A stretch of DNA of 32,579 bases, from assembly GCA_005772765.1 (NCBI GenBank), contig SXIR01000106.1, positions 1 to 32,579 on the forward strand, written 5' to 3'. This document shows, piece after piece, positions 1 to 7,449 of the stretch. The stretch is from Actinomycetota bacterium. Its GTDB lineage: Bacteria; Actinomycetota; Acidimicrobiia; IMCC26256; PALSA-610. Numbering within the stretch: position 1 is the first letter of the stretch; each line of letters begins with the position of its first letter. A program made the position numbers and the translations under genes. A model generated the notes under the pieces. The model was not told the DNA's origin and made no database searches. It saw only the letters and a list, made by a program, of their open reading frames with translations.

Positions 1-1
1 A

Positions 2-70
2 CGAATGAACGACAACGGACCGGACCTGGGTAAACGTCACGAGGTACCACGCGGCAGAAGGACCGGATGA
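2..70 (+). other. Open reading frame running in from the window edge, possible C-terminus of a gene to the left
   Basis: A frame is open from the first bases of the window to a TGA at 68-70, ending in the residues EVPRGRRTG. It stops 2 nt before the anticodon loop of the tRNA half-gene. Integrase genes often end next to the attachment site, so it could be the tail of an integrase; that is inference from position only. About 22 residues are too few to assign a family, and it may be chance. Confidence 0.2.
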
Positions 71-72
71 CG

Positions 73-114
73 CTTACAAGGAGGGGGTCGGGGGTTCGAG
101 TCCCTCAGCGCCCA
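73..114 (+). tRNA. 3' half of a tRNA-Val(TAC) gene, probable attachment-site remnant
   Basis: The sequence matches the 3' half of a valine tRNA. It has the anticodon loop CTTACAA (73-79, anticodon TAC), the 3' anticodon stem GGAGG (80-84), variable loop GGGTC (85-89), T-stem GGGGG (90-94), T-loop TTCGAGT (95-101), T-stem CCCTC (102-106), acceptor 3' strand AGCGCCC (107-113) and discriminator A114. The bases before it (TGACG, 68-72) cannot pair with GGAGG. There is no D-arm and no GGGCGCT 5' acceptor strand in the 72 nt available. No CCA follows directly. It is therefore not a functional tRNA. Tyrosine recombinases commonly recombine inside tRNA anticodon or T-loops and leave such a 3' half at one end of an integrated element. 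Confidence 0.75.
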
Positions 115-132
115 CTACCAAGTCCAGGTCAA

Positions 133-387
133 GTGCCGGGGAGTCCACCCAGGGTCCCTCGAGTTGTACTCCCGCCTCACGATCCGCCGCCGCACTTCCA
201 CGCGCTGTACAACGGCGACGAGGCGATCGTCTCGATCGCCGATGGGTCCTTGCTCGCCGGCTCGCTCCCGAGGACCGCGTTGCGCCTTGTCCGGGAGTGG
301 ATTGACCTTCATCGAGAGGAACTCGCAGCCAACTGGGAACGCGCTGCAGTGCCCGAGGCGCTATCTCGGATCGTGCCGCTCCGGTCG
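133..387 (+). pseudogene. DUF4160 family gene, damaged (possible DUF2442 remnant behind it)
   Basis: From about 163 the frame reads a clear DUF4160 core: HDPPPHFHALYNGDEAIVSI, then a SLLAGSLPR..ALRLVREW segment, LHREELAANWERA and RIVPL. DUF4160 proteins are short (about 80-90 aa), of unknown biochemistry, often paired with DUF2442 genes. The usual N-terminus before the HxPPHFH motif is not recognisable; a GTG at 133 could only give a divergent one. After RIVPL the expected stop is missing and the frame runs on to 561 in sequence of no recognisable family. In another frame, 366-437 reads PVDLAPLVVGEYRLRPTA then stops, which weakly resembles part of DUF2442. I read this as a decayed two-gene unit next to the tRNA remnant. 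Confidence 0.6.
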
Positions 388-551
388 ACCTCGCTCCACT
401 TGTCGTGGGCGAGTACCGGCTACGTCCGACCGCGTAGCCGCGGTCCCGGAGATCAGCGACTACCCGACTGCCCGCGCTTCCGTGGCTCAACAAGGCGACC
501 GGCCCGTCGAGAACCGCATGCGAAAGACCGAACGGATGGGACGTGCTCGTG

Positions 552-785
552 GCTGCGCTGATCGACGAAATCGGTGATGACGATGCCTTCGTCGACGTCG
601 ACGTCGACGTAGTGAAGGCGAGGTGCAACTCCAACCTCGGCCGCGCTCCGCAGACACGCGTAGTGCCTGGCGCAGAATGCGGGATCGTCTGTGTCGACAC
701 CCAAGAAGCGGGCGCCCGCTCGGCTCTGGACGCAGAATGTCGACGCGCCGGACGCGCCTCCGGTCACCTTCGTCAGGTGTGCATT
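552..785 (-). pseudogene. Fragment of an aminoglycoside/choline-kinase-like phosphotransferase
   Basis: On the minus strand the frame contains LTKVTGGASGASTFCV, FCARHYACLRSAAEVGVAPR and EGIVITDFVDQRS. These match the N-terminal lobe of APH/choline-kinase-fold phosphotransferases: the nucleotide-binding loop, the helix region and the hinge (ITDF) before the catalytic lobe. The catalytic loop (HxDxxxxN) and metal-binding Asp that should follow are absent; after the hinge the frame degenerates and ends at 453. Upstream residues have no recognisable family. It is a truncated, probably non-functional gene, in keeping with the neighbouring DUF4160 debris. The substrate class cannot be told from the N-lobe. 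Confidence 0.55.
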
Positions 786-787
786 GT

Positions 788-1150
788 TTGTCGTCCCGAG
801 TTCCCGTGCGATCACTGGGACCGGGACAGCCCGTGAGTGGAGTCCGCGGATCGCGTCGATGTGCTCCGGAACGAGACGGTTGGAACGCGACACGCGCGCA
901 ACGGTGTGCAGGTCCTCGTCGCCTTCCGCTCGAATTCCCAGTTCGGCGGTGTGTCCGGAGTCGACCGGTCGCCTTCGGGCGCTCGTCACGGACCACTTCG
1001 CACTCCGATCATCGATCGCGGCTCGGTGCGAGTGTGCTGGCCTGGCGAGGTTGGGGCGCGAGTCGCGTCTGGGCGCGTCGTCGAGCGCAGGTTTCGCAGC
1101 CGTCTCGGTACGCTGCGCCAAGCGCGGTGGGCCGGGACAGAAGCGGTGAG
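788..1150. other. Stretch without a recognisable gene
   Basis: Open frames exist on both strands here but none has recognisable domain content. The plus-strand frame that joins the following reductase is Arg/Ser-rich up to the ATG at 1151 and looks non-coding. I read the stretch as part of the decayed zone that begins at the tRNA remnant. Confidence 0.4.
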
Positions 1151-1714
1151 ATGCGACGACTGCGATATTCGATCAACATCACCCTCGATGGTTGCTGCCA
1201 TCACGAGGCGGGCCTTCCGCCGGACGAGGAGTCGATGAGCTACTGGTCCGAAACGATGGAACGAGCCGATGCTCTGCTGTTCGGACGAGTGACATACGAG
1301 ATGATGGAGTCGGCATGGCGGCGGCCGGCGTCGGGCGTATGGCCCGACTGGATGGACGAGCAGGACATCCCGTTCGCCGAGGCCATGGACCATGCGCCGA
1401 AGCACGTCGTGTCGAACACGTTGGCCACGGTCGATTGGAACGCCGAGCTGGTGCGAGGCGATCTGAAGGGGTCGGTCCAGCGGCTCAAGGAAGCGCCGGG
1501 CGAGGTCTTGTGGGTGGGCGGGGTGACGCTGCCGATCGCGTTGGCCGAGTTGGGACTGATCGACGAGTACGAGTTCGTTGTGCATCCAGTCGTTGCTGGA
1601 CACGGCCCGACGGTGTTGGCGGGCATTCGCGAGCGCGTCCGGCTCGAACGTACCGACCGGCACGATTTCCGGTCAGGTGCAACCGTTCTGCGATTCCGTC
1701 CGGTGACGAGCTGA
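1151..1714 (+). CDS. Dihydrofolate reductase / RibD C-terminal domain family protein
   Basis: The 187-aa product matches the small single-domain DHFR-like (RibD C-terminal) reductases. It starts RRLRYSINITLDG, has LLFGRVTYEMM near residue 43 (the conserved nucleotide-binding turn), a VLWVGGVTLPIAL glycine motif typical of the NADPH site, and LIDEYEFVVHPVVAGHG near the C-terminus. Family members are predicted cytosolic NAD(P)H-dependent reductases; most are uncharacterised and this one is not a proven folate or riboflavin enzyme. The frame is open far upstream, but only the part from ATG 1151 has family content, so I start there; the ribosome site before it (GGTGAG) is weak. It stands alone between a decayed region and a gene on the opposite strand. 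Confidence 0.85.
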   Translation: MRRLRYSINITLDGCCHHEAGLPPDEESMSYWSETMERADALLFGRVTYEMMESAWRRPASGVWPDWMDEQDIPFAEAMDHAPKHVVSNTLATVDWNAELVRGDLKGSVQRLKEAPGEVLWVGGVTLPIALAELGLIDEYEFVVHPVVAGHGPTVLAGIRERVRLERTDRHDFRSGATVLRFRPVTS

Positions 1715-1913
1715 CCAGCGCCTGATCGCCGCAGAGCGGTGTCCAGCGGCAGCGCGAGCGGAACATCGACGTCGGTGCACATCCGAAGCAACAGCCCGAA
1801 CGAATGCGAGCGTCAGGTCAAGTGCTTCGCCAGGAGTGAGTGATGGCCGAATGCAGCGCGGCCGAACCCGCCTGCGAAGTGTTCCTCTGTCGGCTACTCG
1901 ATGGCGGAGGCGT
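1715..1913. other. Intergenic stretch between convergent genes
   Basis: About 200 nt between the reductase stop and the stop of the VOC-family gene. I find no clear hairpin with a U-tract. A minus-strand stretch around 1715-1810 reads DVDVPLALPLDTALRR with protein-like composition, but it is bounded by stops and matches nothing I recognise. It may be a remnant. Confidence 0.4.
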
Positions 1914-2297
1914 TCACTGGGACGACGGGTCGAGCGACTGGGCGAACTTGATCATGTTGCCGTCGCCGTCGATGACGGCGAACTCTCGCAGGCCCCATGG
2001 CTGATCGGTCAGCGGACCGCGCGGGTGGACGATCCCGGCAGCGCTCATCTCCGCGTAGAGGTGATCCACGCCGTCGACATTGATTCGGCACGACGTTGCC
2101 GCTGGGATACCGGGGTCATCGGTCAGCCAAAAGTGGATCTCGACGCCGTCTCGCTCGACGATTCCGTAGTCGGGATAGCGGGCAAGCGCGGTGAAGCCAA
2201 GCCTCTCTGCGTAGAAACGCAGCGTTGCTTCGATGTCGAGTGACGCGAGCACCGGGACGGTGCTCCTCAGATGGGCCTGGGTGGGATGGACTGGCAT
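1914..2297 (-). CDS. Glyoxalase/bleomycin resistance (VOC) family protein
   Basis: A 127-aa single VOC domain. The sequence LRSTVPVLASLDIEATLRFY opens the first beta-alpha-beta unit, GVEIHFWLTDD carries the region that usually supplies metal or ligand contacts, and REFAVIDGDGNMIKFAQSL closes the second unit in the way typical of VOC enzymes. Family members include glyoxalase I, dioxygenases and drug-binding proteins such as bleomycin resistance protein. This one looks most like the small BLMA/Ble-type dimers; the ligand cannot be deduced. A strong GGAGG Shine-Dalgarno lies 7 nt upstream of the ATG at 2297, which fixes the start. It is monocistronic and divergent from the secreted-protein gene at 2498. 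Confidence 0.85.
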   Translation of the reverse strand: MPVHPTQAHLRSTVPVLASLDIEATLRFYAERLGFTALARYPDYGIVERDGVEIHFWLTDDPGIPAATSCRINVDGVDHLYAEMSAAGIVHPRGPLTDQPWGLREFAVIDGDGNMIKFAQSLDPSSQ

Positions 2298-2497
2298 GGT
2301 TCGACCTCCGACCGAGGGGGCGGTGGACCGTCGACCTTAGGTTCGGCGGGCCGAAACGGGAGAGGATCGTGGTTCGGGCCGGCGCCGGGAGCGCCCGAGC
2401 CAAAATGTCACGCATCGGCGTCGGTGTTTGCGCTCCGTCACCGCCGGTGGTTTACTAAACGCTGTTCAGGTGCGAGTGCTCGCAGAGTGGAGAAACC
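2298..2497. promoter_or_regulatory. Divergent promoter region
   Basis: About 200 nt separate the VOC gene (minus) from the secreted-protein gene (plus), so it must hold both promoters. It carries the GGAGG of the minus gene at its left end and TGGAGAA about 7 nt before ATG 2498 at its right end. I see no convincing paired -35/-10 boxes and no operator-like palindrome. Confidence 0.4.
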
Positions 2498-3295
2498 ATG
2501 ACAGCCTTTTCGCGTTCGACCATCGCCCGCATCCTTGCGGGGGCGATGGTCGCAGGAGCCGGTTTCACGGTGGCGGCGACGCCCGCCGGTGCCGAGACCC
2601 AGGTTCTGAGCTGCAGCGGCATGAGCCAGATCGTGTCGATGAACCCGCCGACGGGCTCGTCGAGCGCCAAGTACCTCAAGTGGGCGGTCAAGGACTCCGA
2701 CGGGACCAAGGTCGACCTGTTTGGCTCGCCGATTCCCGCTGACGCCTTCGCGTGCACCGTGAACTCCGGGATCCGAACGAACCTTCCCGCGACGAACTCC
2801 GACAGCGGCAAGGAGAACCCGTTCGACAACCAGACGAACGGCAACGCCTCGCTGACGACGTCTGGTGTTCTTGCGAAGACCGCGATGAGCTTGTCGGGAA
2901 GCGGAAGCTGCCGCACCGACCTGCCGAACACGAGCTTCCCGCACGCCTACACGATTCAGGGCAAAGCGACGACCAAGTTCGACCAGACCTTCTCGAACCT
3001 GGCCCAGATCCAGATGCAGTCCTACCTTCGCCTCGAAGCCGACACGGCCGACCCCGAAGACGACCTCAAGGTGCGCGGCGTCGTGACGAAGGGCCCGGGT
3101 ATCGGCGGCGAAGTTCGTGCGACGATCGCCTTGTTCCCGACGAACAGCGCGAAGAACGTCAACGTGATCGACTGCTCGCCCGCCCTCACCCCGGTGCCTG
3201 CCGGCAACGCGGTCGTCGCTGAGATGAAGCTCACGCTGGCCGACGGCTCCGACGGTGACGCACTCATCGACCCGTGGGAAGTCGTGCTTCCGTAA
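2498..3295 (+). CDS. Secreted protein of unknown function
   Basis: A 265-aa protein with a classical signal peptide: a charged start (MTAFSRSTIAR), a hydrophobic core (ILAGAMVAGAGFTVAA) and a likely signal-peptidase site after TPAGA-E. The mature part is rich in Thr, Ser, Asn and Asp, has four cysteines (LSCSG, FACTV, GSCRT, IDCSP) that could form two disulfides, and alternates hydrophobic and polar residues like a beta-sandwich. No membrane segment follows and no enzyme motif is seen. It is probably exported to the cell surface or medium. Its ATG has a TGGAGAA ribosome site, and a strong intrinsic terminator follows 30 nt after the stop, so it is a single-gene unit. I do not recognise the family. 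Confidence 0.8.
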   Translation: MTAFSRSTIARILAGAMVAGAGFTVAATPAGAETQVLSCSGMSQIVSMNPPTGSSSAKYLKWAVKDSDGTKVDLFGSPIPADAFACTVNSGIRTNLPATNSDSGKENPFDNQTNGNASLTTSGVLAKTAMSLSGSGSCRTDLPNTSFPHAYTIQGKATTKFDQTFSNLAQIQMQSYLRLEADTADPEDDLKVRGVVTKGPGIGGEVRATIALFPTNSAKNVNVIDCSPALTPVPAGNAVVAEMKLTLADGSDGDALIDPWEVVLP

Positions 3296-3324
3296 TCCGC
3301 GAACTCTCGTAACACCGATCGAAC

Positions 3325-3360
3325 GATTCCGCCGCCCCATCGGGCGGCGGAATCAGTTTT
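3325..3360 (+). terminator. Rho-independent terminator of the secreted-protein gene
   Basis: A perfect 13-bp GC-rich inverted repeat (arm GATTCCGCCGCCC at 3325-3337, complementary arm at 3342-3354) encloses a 4-nt loop CATC and is followed by AGTTTT at 3355-3360. The U-tract lies on the plus-strand side only, so it ends the transcript of the gene stopping at 3295, not the minus-strand lipoprotein that ends at 3367. Confidence 0.9.
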
Positions 3361-3366
3361 CGCACC

Positions 3367-3972
3367 TCATCGCAGCGCCGACGCCTCGGCACACATGTCG
3401 GCGTCGGCGAGGTCGAGCGCGTCGGCGATCTCGCGACTGGCCCCGAACGAGTCGGGTTCGATGATCCAGCCCGCTGTCCGGTCCTCGACGTAAGGAAGCC
3501 CTTCGAAGTCGTTGCTGCCGTCGGGTTGTTCGCCCAGCTCGCGTCCCTTGGCGCACACGAGTTCACCCTTGCGGGCGACGAAGTCGGCGGCCGTCGGTAT
3601 CTGCTGCGTCGGAAACACTTCGATCAACACGTTTTCGCCGGCCGGTCCGGTGCAGCTGGCCGACCCGAGCGGCAGCGGTAACGAGACCTCTTGGTAGCTC
3701 GTGACGAGCGCACCGAACTCCTCGATCTGGAGGTCCGTGCACGCCACGCCAGCGTCGGCGAGCCCGCGCAAGACGTCGAGCGCCTGTTGGTTGGCCGCAT
3801 CGTCGAAGCCCTGTTCGGCGCGTTGCGTGTTCCAGAGGTCGATCGGCGAGGTTGGCGCGGCTGAGGTTTGCGTCGTCGATGCCTCCGTCTTCTTGCCATC
3901 GCTGGAGCAGCCGGCAATGACCGCGCTGACGGCGACGGTGACTGCGACCACTCGGTGACATGCGACGCGCAT
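3367..3972 (-). CDS. Small lipoprotein of unknown function
   Basis: A 201-aa predicted lipoprotein. The N-terminus MRVACHRVVAVTVAVSAVIA ends in a lipobox (VIAGC) with the lipidated Cys at about residue 22, followed by a Ser/Thr/Pro-rich linker. The folded part has three or four further cysteines (VACTD, ASCTG, LVCAK, DMCAE) that may pair as disulfides. The ATG at 3972 is chosen because GGAGG lies 5 nt upstream; a longer frame to 4056 would overlap the preceding gene and hide the signal peptide. It sits 38 nt after a larger lipoprotein on the same strand, so the two are probably cotranscribed. No family is recognised. Confidence 0.8.
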   Translation of the reverse strand: MRVACHRVVAVTVAVSAVIAGCSSDGKKTEASTTQTSAAPTSPIDLWNTQRAEQGFDDAANQQALDVLRGLADAGVACTDLQIEEFGALVTSYQEVSLPLPLGSASCTGPAGENVLIEVFPTQQIPTAADFVARKGELVCAKGRELGEQPDGSNDFEGLPYVEDRTAGWIIEPDSFGASREIADALDLADADMCAEASALR

Positions 3973-4010
3973 ACGACCTCCATTGGTTGCGGCAATGTTG
4001 TGGCGCACGG

Positions 4011-5327
4011 TTATCCGCTCAGCGCTCGTGCGTCGGCTGCGCTGAGGCAGTTCCACGGCGTGCCGACGAGATCGTCGTTCGCCCCACCGCCGGTGTCACG
4101 TGCGGTGAAGTCGGCTTCGTTGTCGACGCCCACGGGGCCGCAGACGAGATCGGCGTCCGGGGTCGTGACGAGTGCGAGGCCGACGATCGGTGCCGGCGGT
4201 CCGGTGTACAGCGCCAATCCCGTCGCACCGGCTGTCGTCGAGACAGATTCGGCTCCGAAGCGACGGAACTCGACCTCGGAGCCAGGAGGCAGCAAGAAGC
4301 CGAGAAGCGTGTACGGCATGCCAGACGCGGAGGAGAGCGGGATGGCGTAACGGTCCTCGGGGAGGTCGTCGGGCAGCGGCGGCACCACACACGCTCCGCC
4401 GCTCGCCCGGGTGTCCTGGAGCCCGCGAAAAGGCGGGTCGGACTCGACCTTCCAGCATGTCCAACCTCGCGTCGCGGGAGCGCTGAGCACCGTGATGGAG
4501 ATGCCTGCCGCCGCGGTCTCGGCGACGGCCGAGTACGGGGCGGTCGCGTCGGGCAACGGCACGTTCGGGTCGTCGACGGCCGCCGCGCTGGGTGCATCCA
4601 CGCTGAGCGGATCTCGGCTGCGTTCGATGTCGTAACGCACCTCGCCGAACTGTGCTGTGGTGGCCGCGATCCGAACTGGAAGTGCGTCGTCGTCGATCCA
4701 CACAGTGACGTCGCGCAGGCCGGTGGGTTCGTTTCCGCTGCTCGGCAACTCGACGCGCATGCCAGGCCGCTCGGCTCCGTCGATGGTCTGCGCACCGGCG
4801 GTTTCGAACTCCACGCCCGTCGCGGCGGCTGCGTCGAGCACTCGCGCCGGATCGAACATCGCGGTCACGGACCACACACGCTCCTCGTTCGGATCGGCCA
4901 GTTCGAGATAAGGAGGCGCGCCTGGCGCCCGCAGCATCACGAGGCTCATGGGTCCGGGTACCGCTGCCTGGTCGGTCGGTCCGAGGACCGCTCGCCGCAC
5001 CCATGCACGTTCGCCCACCCCGACGAACGTCACGGACTGCTTGGTACGCGCGACAGGGATGGCCGAACGGACGAGATACCGGTACGGCGCATAACCGATC
5101 ACGGCGCGCATCGCTCCCGATCCGTCGCCGGAACGGATCTCACCTTGGGTCTCGATCTGGTCGAGCGCGCGAATCGCTGCGGCGGCTTTGGCCGGATCGA
5201 ACTGGAGGGGTGCATCGGGCTGGGGTGCGTCGGGCTGAGGCTCGTTCGGGTCGTTCGCGCTGCACGCGCCAACCATCACCGCGATGAGCAACGGCCCAGC
5301 CAAAACTGTTCGCAGCGTTCTGAGCAC
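4011..5327 (-). CDS. Large lipoprotein with LprG/LolA-like N-terminal half
   Basis: From the GTG at 5327 the product is about 438 aa with a lipobox MVGAC near residue 21, then a Pro/Asp/Glu linker. Residues about 45-250 look like an LprG/LppX/LolA-type lipid-binding fold: an AAIRALDQIETQGEI opening, alternating strands, and a VTVWIDDDALPVRI strand pair characteristic of that fold. This is fold resemblance, not proof. The C-terminal half has paired cysteines (GWTCWKVES, GGACVVPP, ADLVCGPV, PWNCLS) and may be a second extracytoplasmic domain. Start choice is uncertain: an in-frame GTG at 5378 would give a longer n-region, and the frame extends to 5468 inside the upstream gene. It lies 77 nt after an alpha/beta hydrolase and 38 nt before another lipoprotein. 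Confidence 0.75.
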   Translation of the reverse strand: MLRTLRTVLAGPLLIAVMVGACSANDPNEPQPDAPQPDAPLQFDPAKAAAAIRALDQIETQGEIRSGDGSGAMRAVIGYAPYRYLVRSAIPVARTKQSVTFVGVGERAWVRRAVLGPTDQAAVPGPMSLVMLRAPGAPPYLELADPNEERVWSVTAMFDPARVLDAAAATGVEFETAGAQTIDGAERPGMRVELPSSGNEPTGLRDVTVWIDDDALPVRIAATTAQFGEVRYDIERSRDPLSVDAPSAAAVDDPNVPLPDATAPYSAVAETAAAGISITVLSAPATRGWTCWKVESDPPFRGLQDTRASGGACVVPPLPDDLPEDRYAIPLSSASGMPYTLLGFLLPPGSEVEFRRFGAESVSTTAGATGLALYTGPPAPIVGLALVTTPDADLVCGPVGVDNEADFTARDTGGGANDDLVGTPWNCLSAADARALSG

Positions 5328-5404
5328 GGGTGAGAACCAGAAGTCGTGGATCGGCGGTCGTTTCGGGGCGGGTCGCACCCTAATGCTTGACCGGTCGAGA
5401 TCGG

Positions 5405-6340
5405 TCAGCGCGAATTCCGCACGAACTCGCGGGTCCTCGCCGCGCAGAACTCGATGTTGTCGATCCATGGCGCGTGGCCCGCTCGCTCGACGATCGCAAG
5501 CGTGACGTTGGGAAGGTTGGCCGCGAACGCTTCGGCTTCGCGTACGCCGCCATTGATGTCTTCATCGCCCCACAACAGGAGTACGGGCATTCGCAACCGG
5601 TCGAGTTCTGCTCGGCTGAACAAGTATTCGGGGTTCTCGCCCTTGAGCGAGACGAAGGTGTTGTTGTCGGTCTCGGACTTGAACGTGTTGGTGTGCTGCA
5701 TGACTGCGACGAACCAGGCGAGCATGTCGTCGTCGAACGTTCCGGACTCGATGGCACGCTTCATGCCAACCTGCTTGAGCATCATCTTCGCCGCCGAGGC
5801 ACTGATCGGCATTCGGACCATCATCGCCTTCATCGGCGCCGGCGATCCGAGTCGCATCAGCATCGGGACCTTGGCCATCGGGGTACCCATCGCCCACGAG
5901 TACTCCACGATCTTGGTCACGCGATGGGGATGAGCAATCGCCGATCGAAAGCCGAAGAACCCTCCCATCGACGTGCACGCGATGGTCGCTGCGTCGAGCC
6001 CGAGCCCATCGAGAATGGCCGGCGTGAGCTCCTCGGCGAAGCGTTTGAAGTCGGCAGGAGATCGCAGCGGTCCATGGGGGACCGGGTCGCTCAGGCCGCA
6101 ACCGGGACGGTCGACGAGGATGCAGCGGAAATCGTCCTTGATGGCGTCGGCTAACGCTATCCAGCTCGAACCCGCGACCGCCGCGCCGTGGATGAACACG
6201 ATGGGTGGACCGTCACCGATCTCCTGCAAGCGCACGTCGTTGCCGGCCGGCAGGGTGACGCGGTGTTCGGTCGGCGTGATGCCGTACTTCGACCACAATG
6301 CCCGCTCCGCGACAGCGAATCTCGAGGGATCCCTGGGCAC
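5405..6340 (-). CDS. Alpha/beta-fold hydrolase
   Basis: A 311-aa protein with the full alpha/beta hydrolase plan. The oxyanion region is PIVFIHGAAVAGSSW (47-60), then a CILVDRPGCGLSD strand, the nucleophile elbow ACTSMGG with Ser124, an acid in LLLWGDEDINGG (Asp261), and His289 in RAGHAPW. The elbow begins with Cys instead of the usual Gly (G-x-S-x-G), a modest deviation. A cap of about 100 residues (150-250), rich in Met, separates the elbow from the acid, as in esterases, epoxide hydrolases and C-C hydrolases; substrate unknown. It starts at GTG 6340 with no clear Shine-Dalgarno; TAGACC, a poor -10 box, lies 6 nt upstream. It is first in a likely three-gene leftward unit with two lipoproteins. 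Confidence 0.85.
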   Translation of the reverse strand: MPRDPSRFAVAERALWSKYGITPTEHRVTLPAGNDVRLQEIGDGPPIVFIHGAAVAGSSWIALADAIKDDFRCILVDRPGCGLSDPVPHGPLRSPADFKRFAEELTPAILDGLGLDAATIACTSMGGFFGFRSAIAHPHRVTKIVEYSWAMGTPMAKVPMLMRLGSPAPMKAMMVRMPISASAAKMMLKQVGMKRAIESGTFDDDMLAWFVAVMQHTNTFKSETDNNTFVSLKGENPEYLFSRAELDRLRMPVLLLWGDEDINGGVREAEAFAANLPNVTLAIVERAGHAPWIDNIEFCAARTREFVRNSR

Positions 6341-6531
6341 GAGGATGGTCTAGTGCTTCTGCCGACGACGCGCCAGCAGTGTTCTTGGCCGGCGTGGGGT
6401 CGAGTGCGGCCCGCCTGGACGATCACTGGACGTCCGGCACCGTCGCCAAACGGTGTGGCAGTCTGTTCGCCACGACTTTCCCGCGTCGCCCGGGCCGGTT
6501 GACGGGCGCCCAGGACGAAGGAGCCATTCTC

Positions 6532-7401
6532 ATGGCGAGCTCGATGCGACGAACTGCCACGGTTGGCGTGCTGCTTGCAGCGACCGCACTTGCTGCGTGC
6601 GGTGACGACAGCAACGAGGTCGCGGGCAACACGACGCGCGCGACCTCGACCACTTCCGGGAATGTCGCATCGCTCTCCGACACGGCGCGACCGAGCGACC
6701 CGTCCGCGGCCGAGGCGCTCGAAGGACTGGGCTTGAGCGACCTGCCTGGAATCGGCGCCGACGAAGTCGCGCGCGTGCAGGCCGAGCGTGCATCGGAACC
6801 GTGGTATCAACCCGGACCGAGCGCGGTGTACGCCGGTGATCACGCGCACGACGACGCGGCATCGCAGGCGGCCCTCGAAGCGCTCGATGCAGATGAACGG
6901 ACAACGCTCGACGAGCAACTCGCCCGCGCCGAGGCCGCGGCCTTGAAGTACCCCACGTTCGGCGACGCGCACGCGGCGGGTTTTCGTGCCATCGGCCCAG
7001 CGGTGCCAGGGCTCGGTGTCCACGCGGTGCAAATGCGATTCCAGGCCGATGCCGACTTCCACTTCGATCACCCTGGCGTCTTGATGTATCAGGACACCAA
7101 GCCCGACGCGCCCGTCGTCGGCATGCTCTATCTGACCCGCGCGCAGGAATCGCCCGAGGGTTTCGTAGGTTCCGCCGATCAGTGGCACGGGCATATCAAG
7201 GTGTGCATCCGTGGCACGGACGACGAGATCGAAATCCTCTCGGTCGACGATGGTGAGTTCGCGAAGCAGAGCTGTGTCGACCAAGACGGCGTGTTCTTCG
7301 GTGAGAGCGGTTCGATGCTGCACGTCTGGCCGATCGAGGGCTTGACGCCGCCCGAAGGCCCGTTCTCCGACGACAACTCGCTCGTCACGCCGCGCCCCTG
7401 A
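6532..7401 (+). CDS. Lipoprotein of unknown function
   Basis: A 289-aa lipoprotein. The signal peptide MASSMRRTATVGVLLAATAL ends in the lipobox ALAAC with Cys near residue 23, then a Thr/Ser linker. The conserved-looking part contains KYPTFGDAHAAGFRAIG, VPGLGVHAVQMRF, DQWHGHIKVCI and SMLHVWPIEGL, with scattered histidines (DHAHDD, HFDHPG, QWHGH) that could bind a metal; that is inference. I recall similar secreted actinobacterial proteins with a YPT-DA-AAG-R opening and a WH-H-CI segment, but no named function. AAGGAG 8 nt before ATG 6532 fixes the start; the open frame upstream lacks family content. It is divergent from the hydrolase at 6340. Confidence 0.85.
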   Translation: MASSMRRTATVGVLLAATALAACGDDSNEVAGNTTRATSTTSGNVASLSDTARPSDPSAAEALEGLGLSDLPGIGADEVARVQAERASEPWYQPGPSAVYAGDHAHDDAASQAALEALDADERTTLDEQLARAEAAALKYPTFGDAHAAGFRAIGPAVPGLGVHAVQMRFQADADFHFDHPGVLMYQDTKPDAPVVGMLYLTRAQESPEGFVGSADQWHGHIKVCIRGTDDEIEILSVDDGEFAKQSCVDQDGVFFGESGSMLHVWPIEGLTPPEGPFSDDNSLVTPRP

Positions 7402-7449
7402 CGCCAACGCTGCGCCGACGGTGCTGTTGTTCATGCGCCCGGCACTCGG

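Noticed and set aside
623-1150. N-terminal extension of the DHFR-like protein by about 176 residues
   Set aside because: The upstream part is Arg/Ser-rich with no family content, while the DHFR fold starts exactly at ATG 1151.
6483-6512. CGCCCG/CGGGCG inverted repeat upstream of the lipoprotein as an operator
   Set aside because: Only 6-bp arms around a long loop in GC-rich sequence; not distinguishable from chance.
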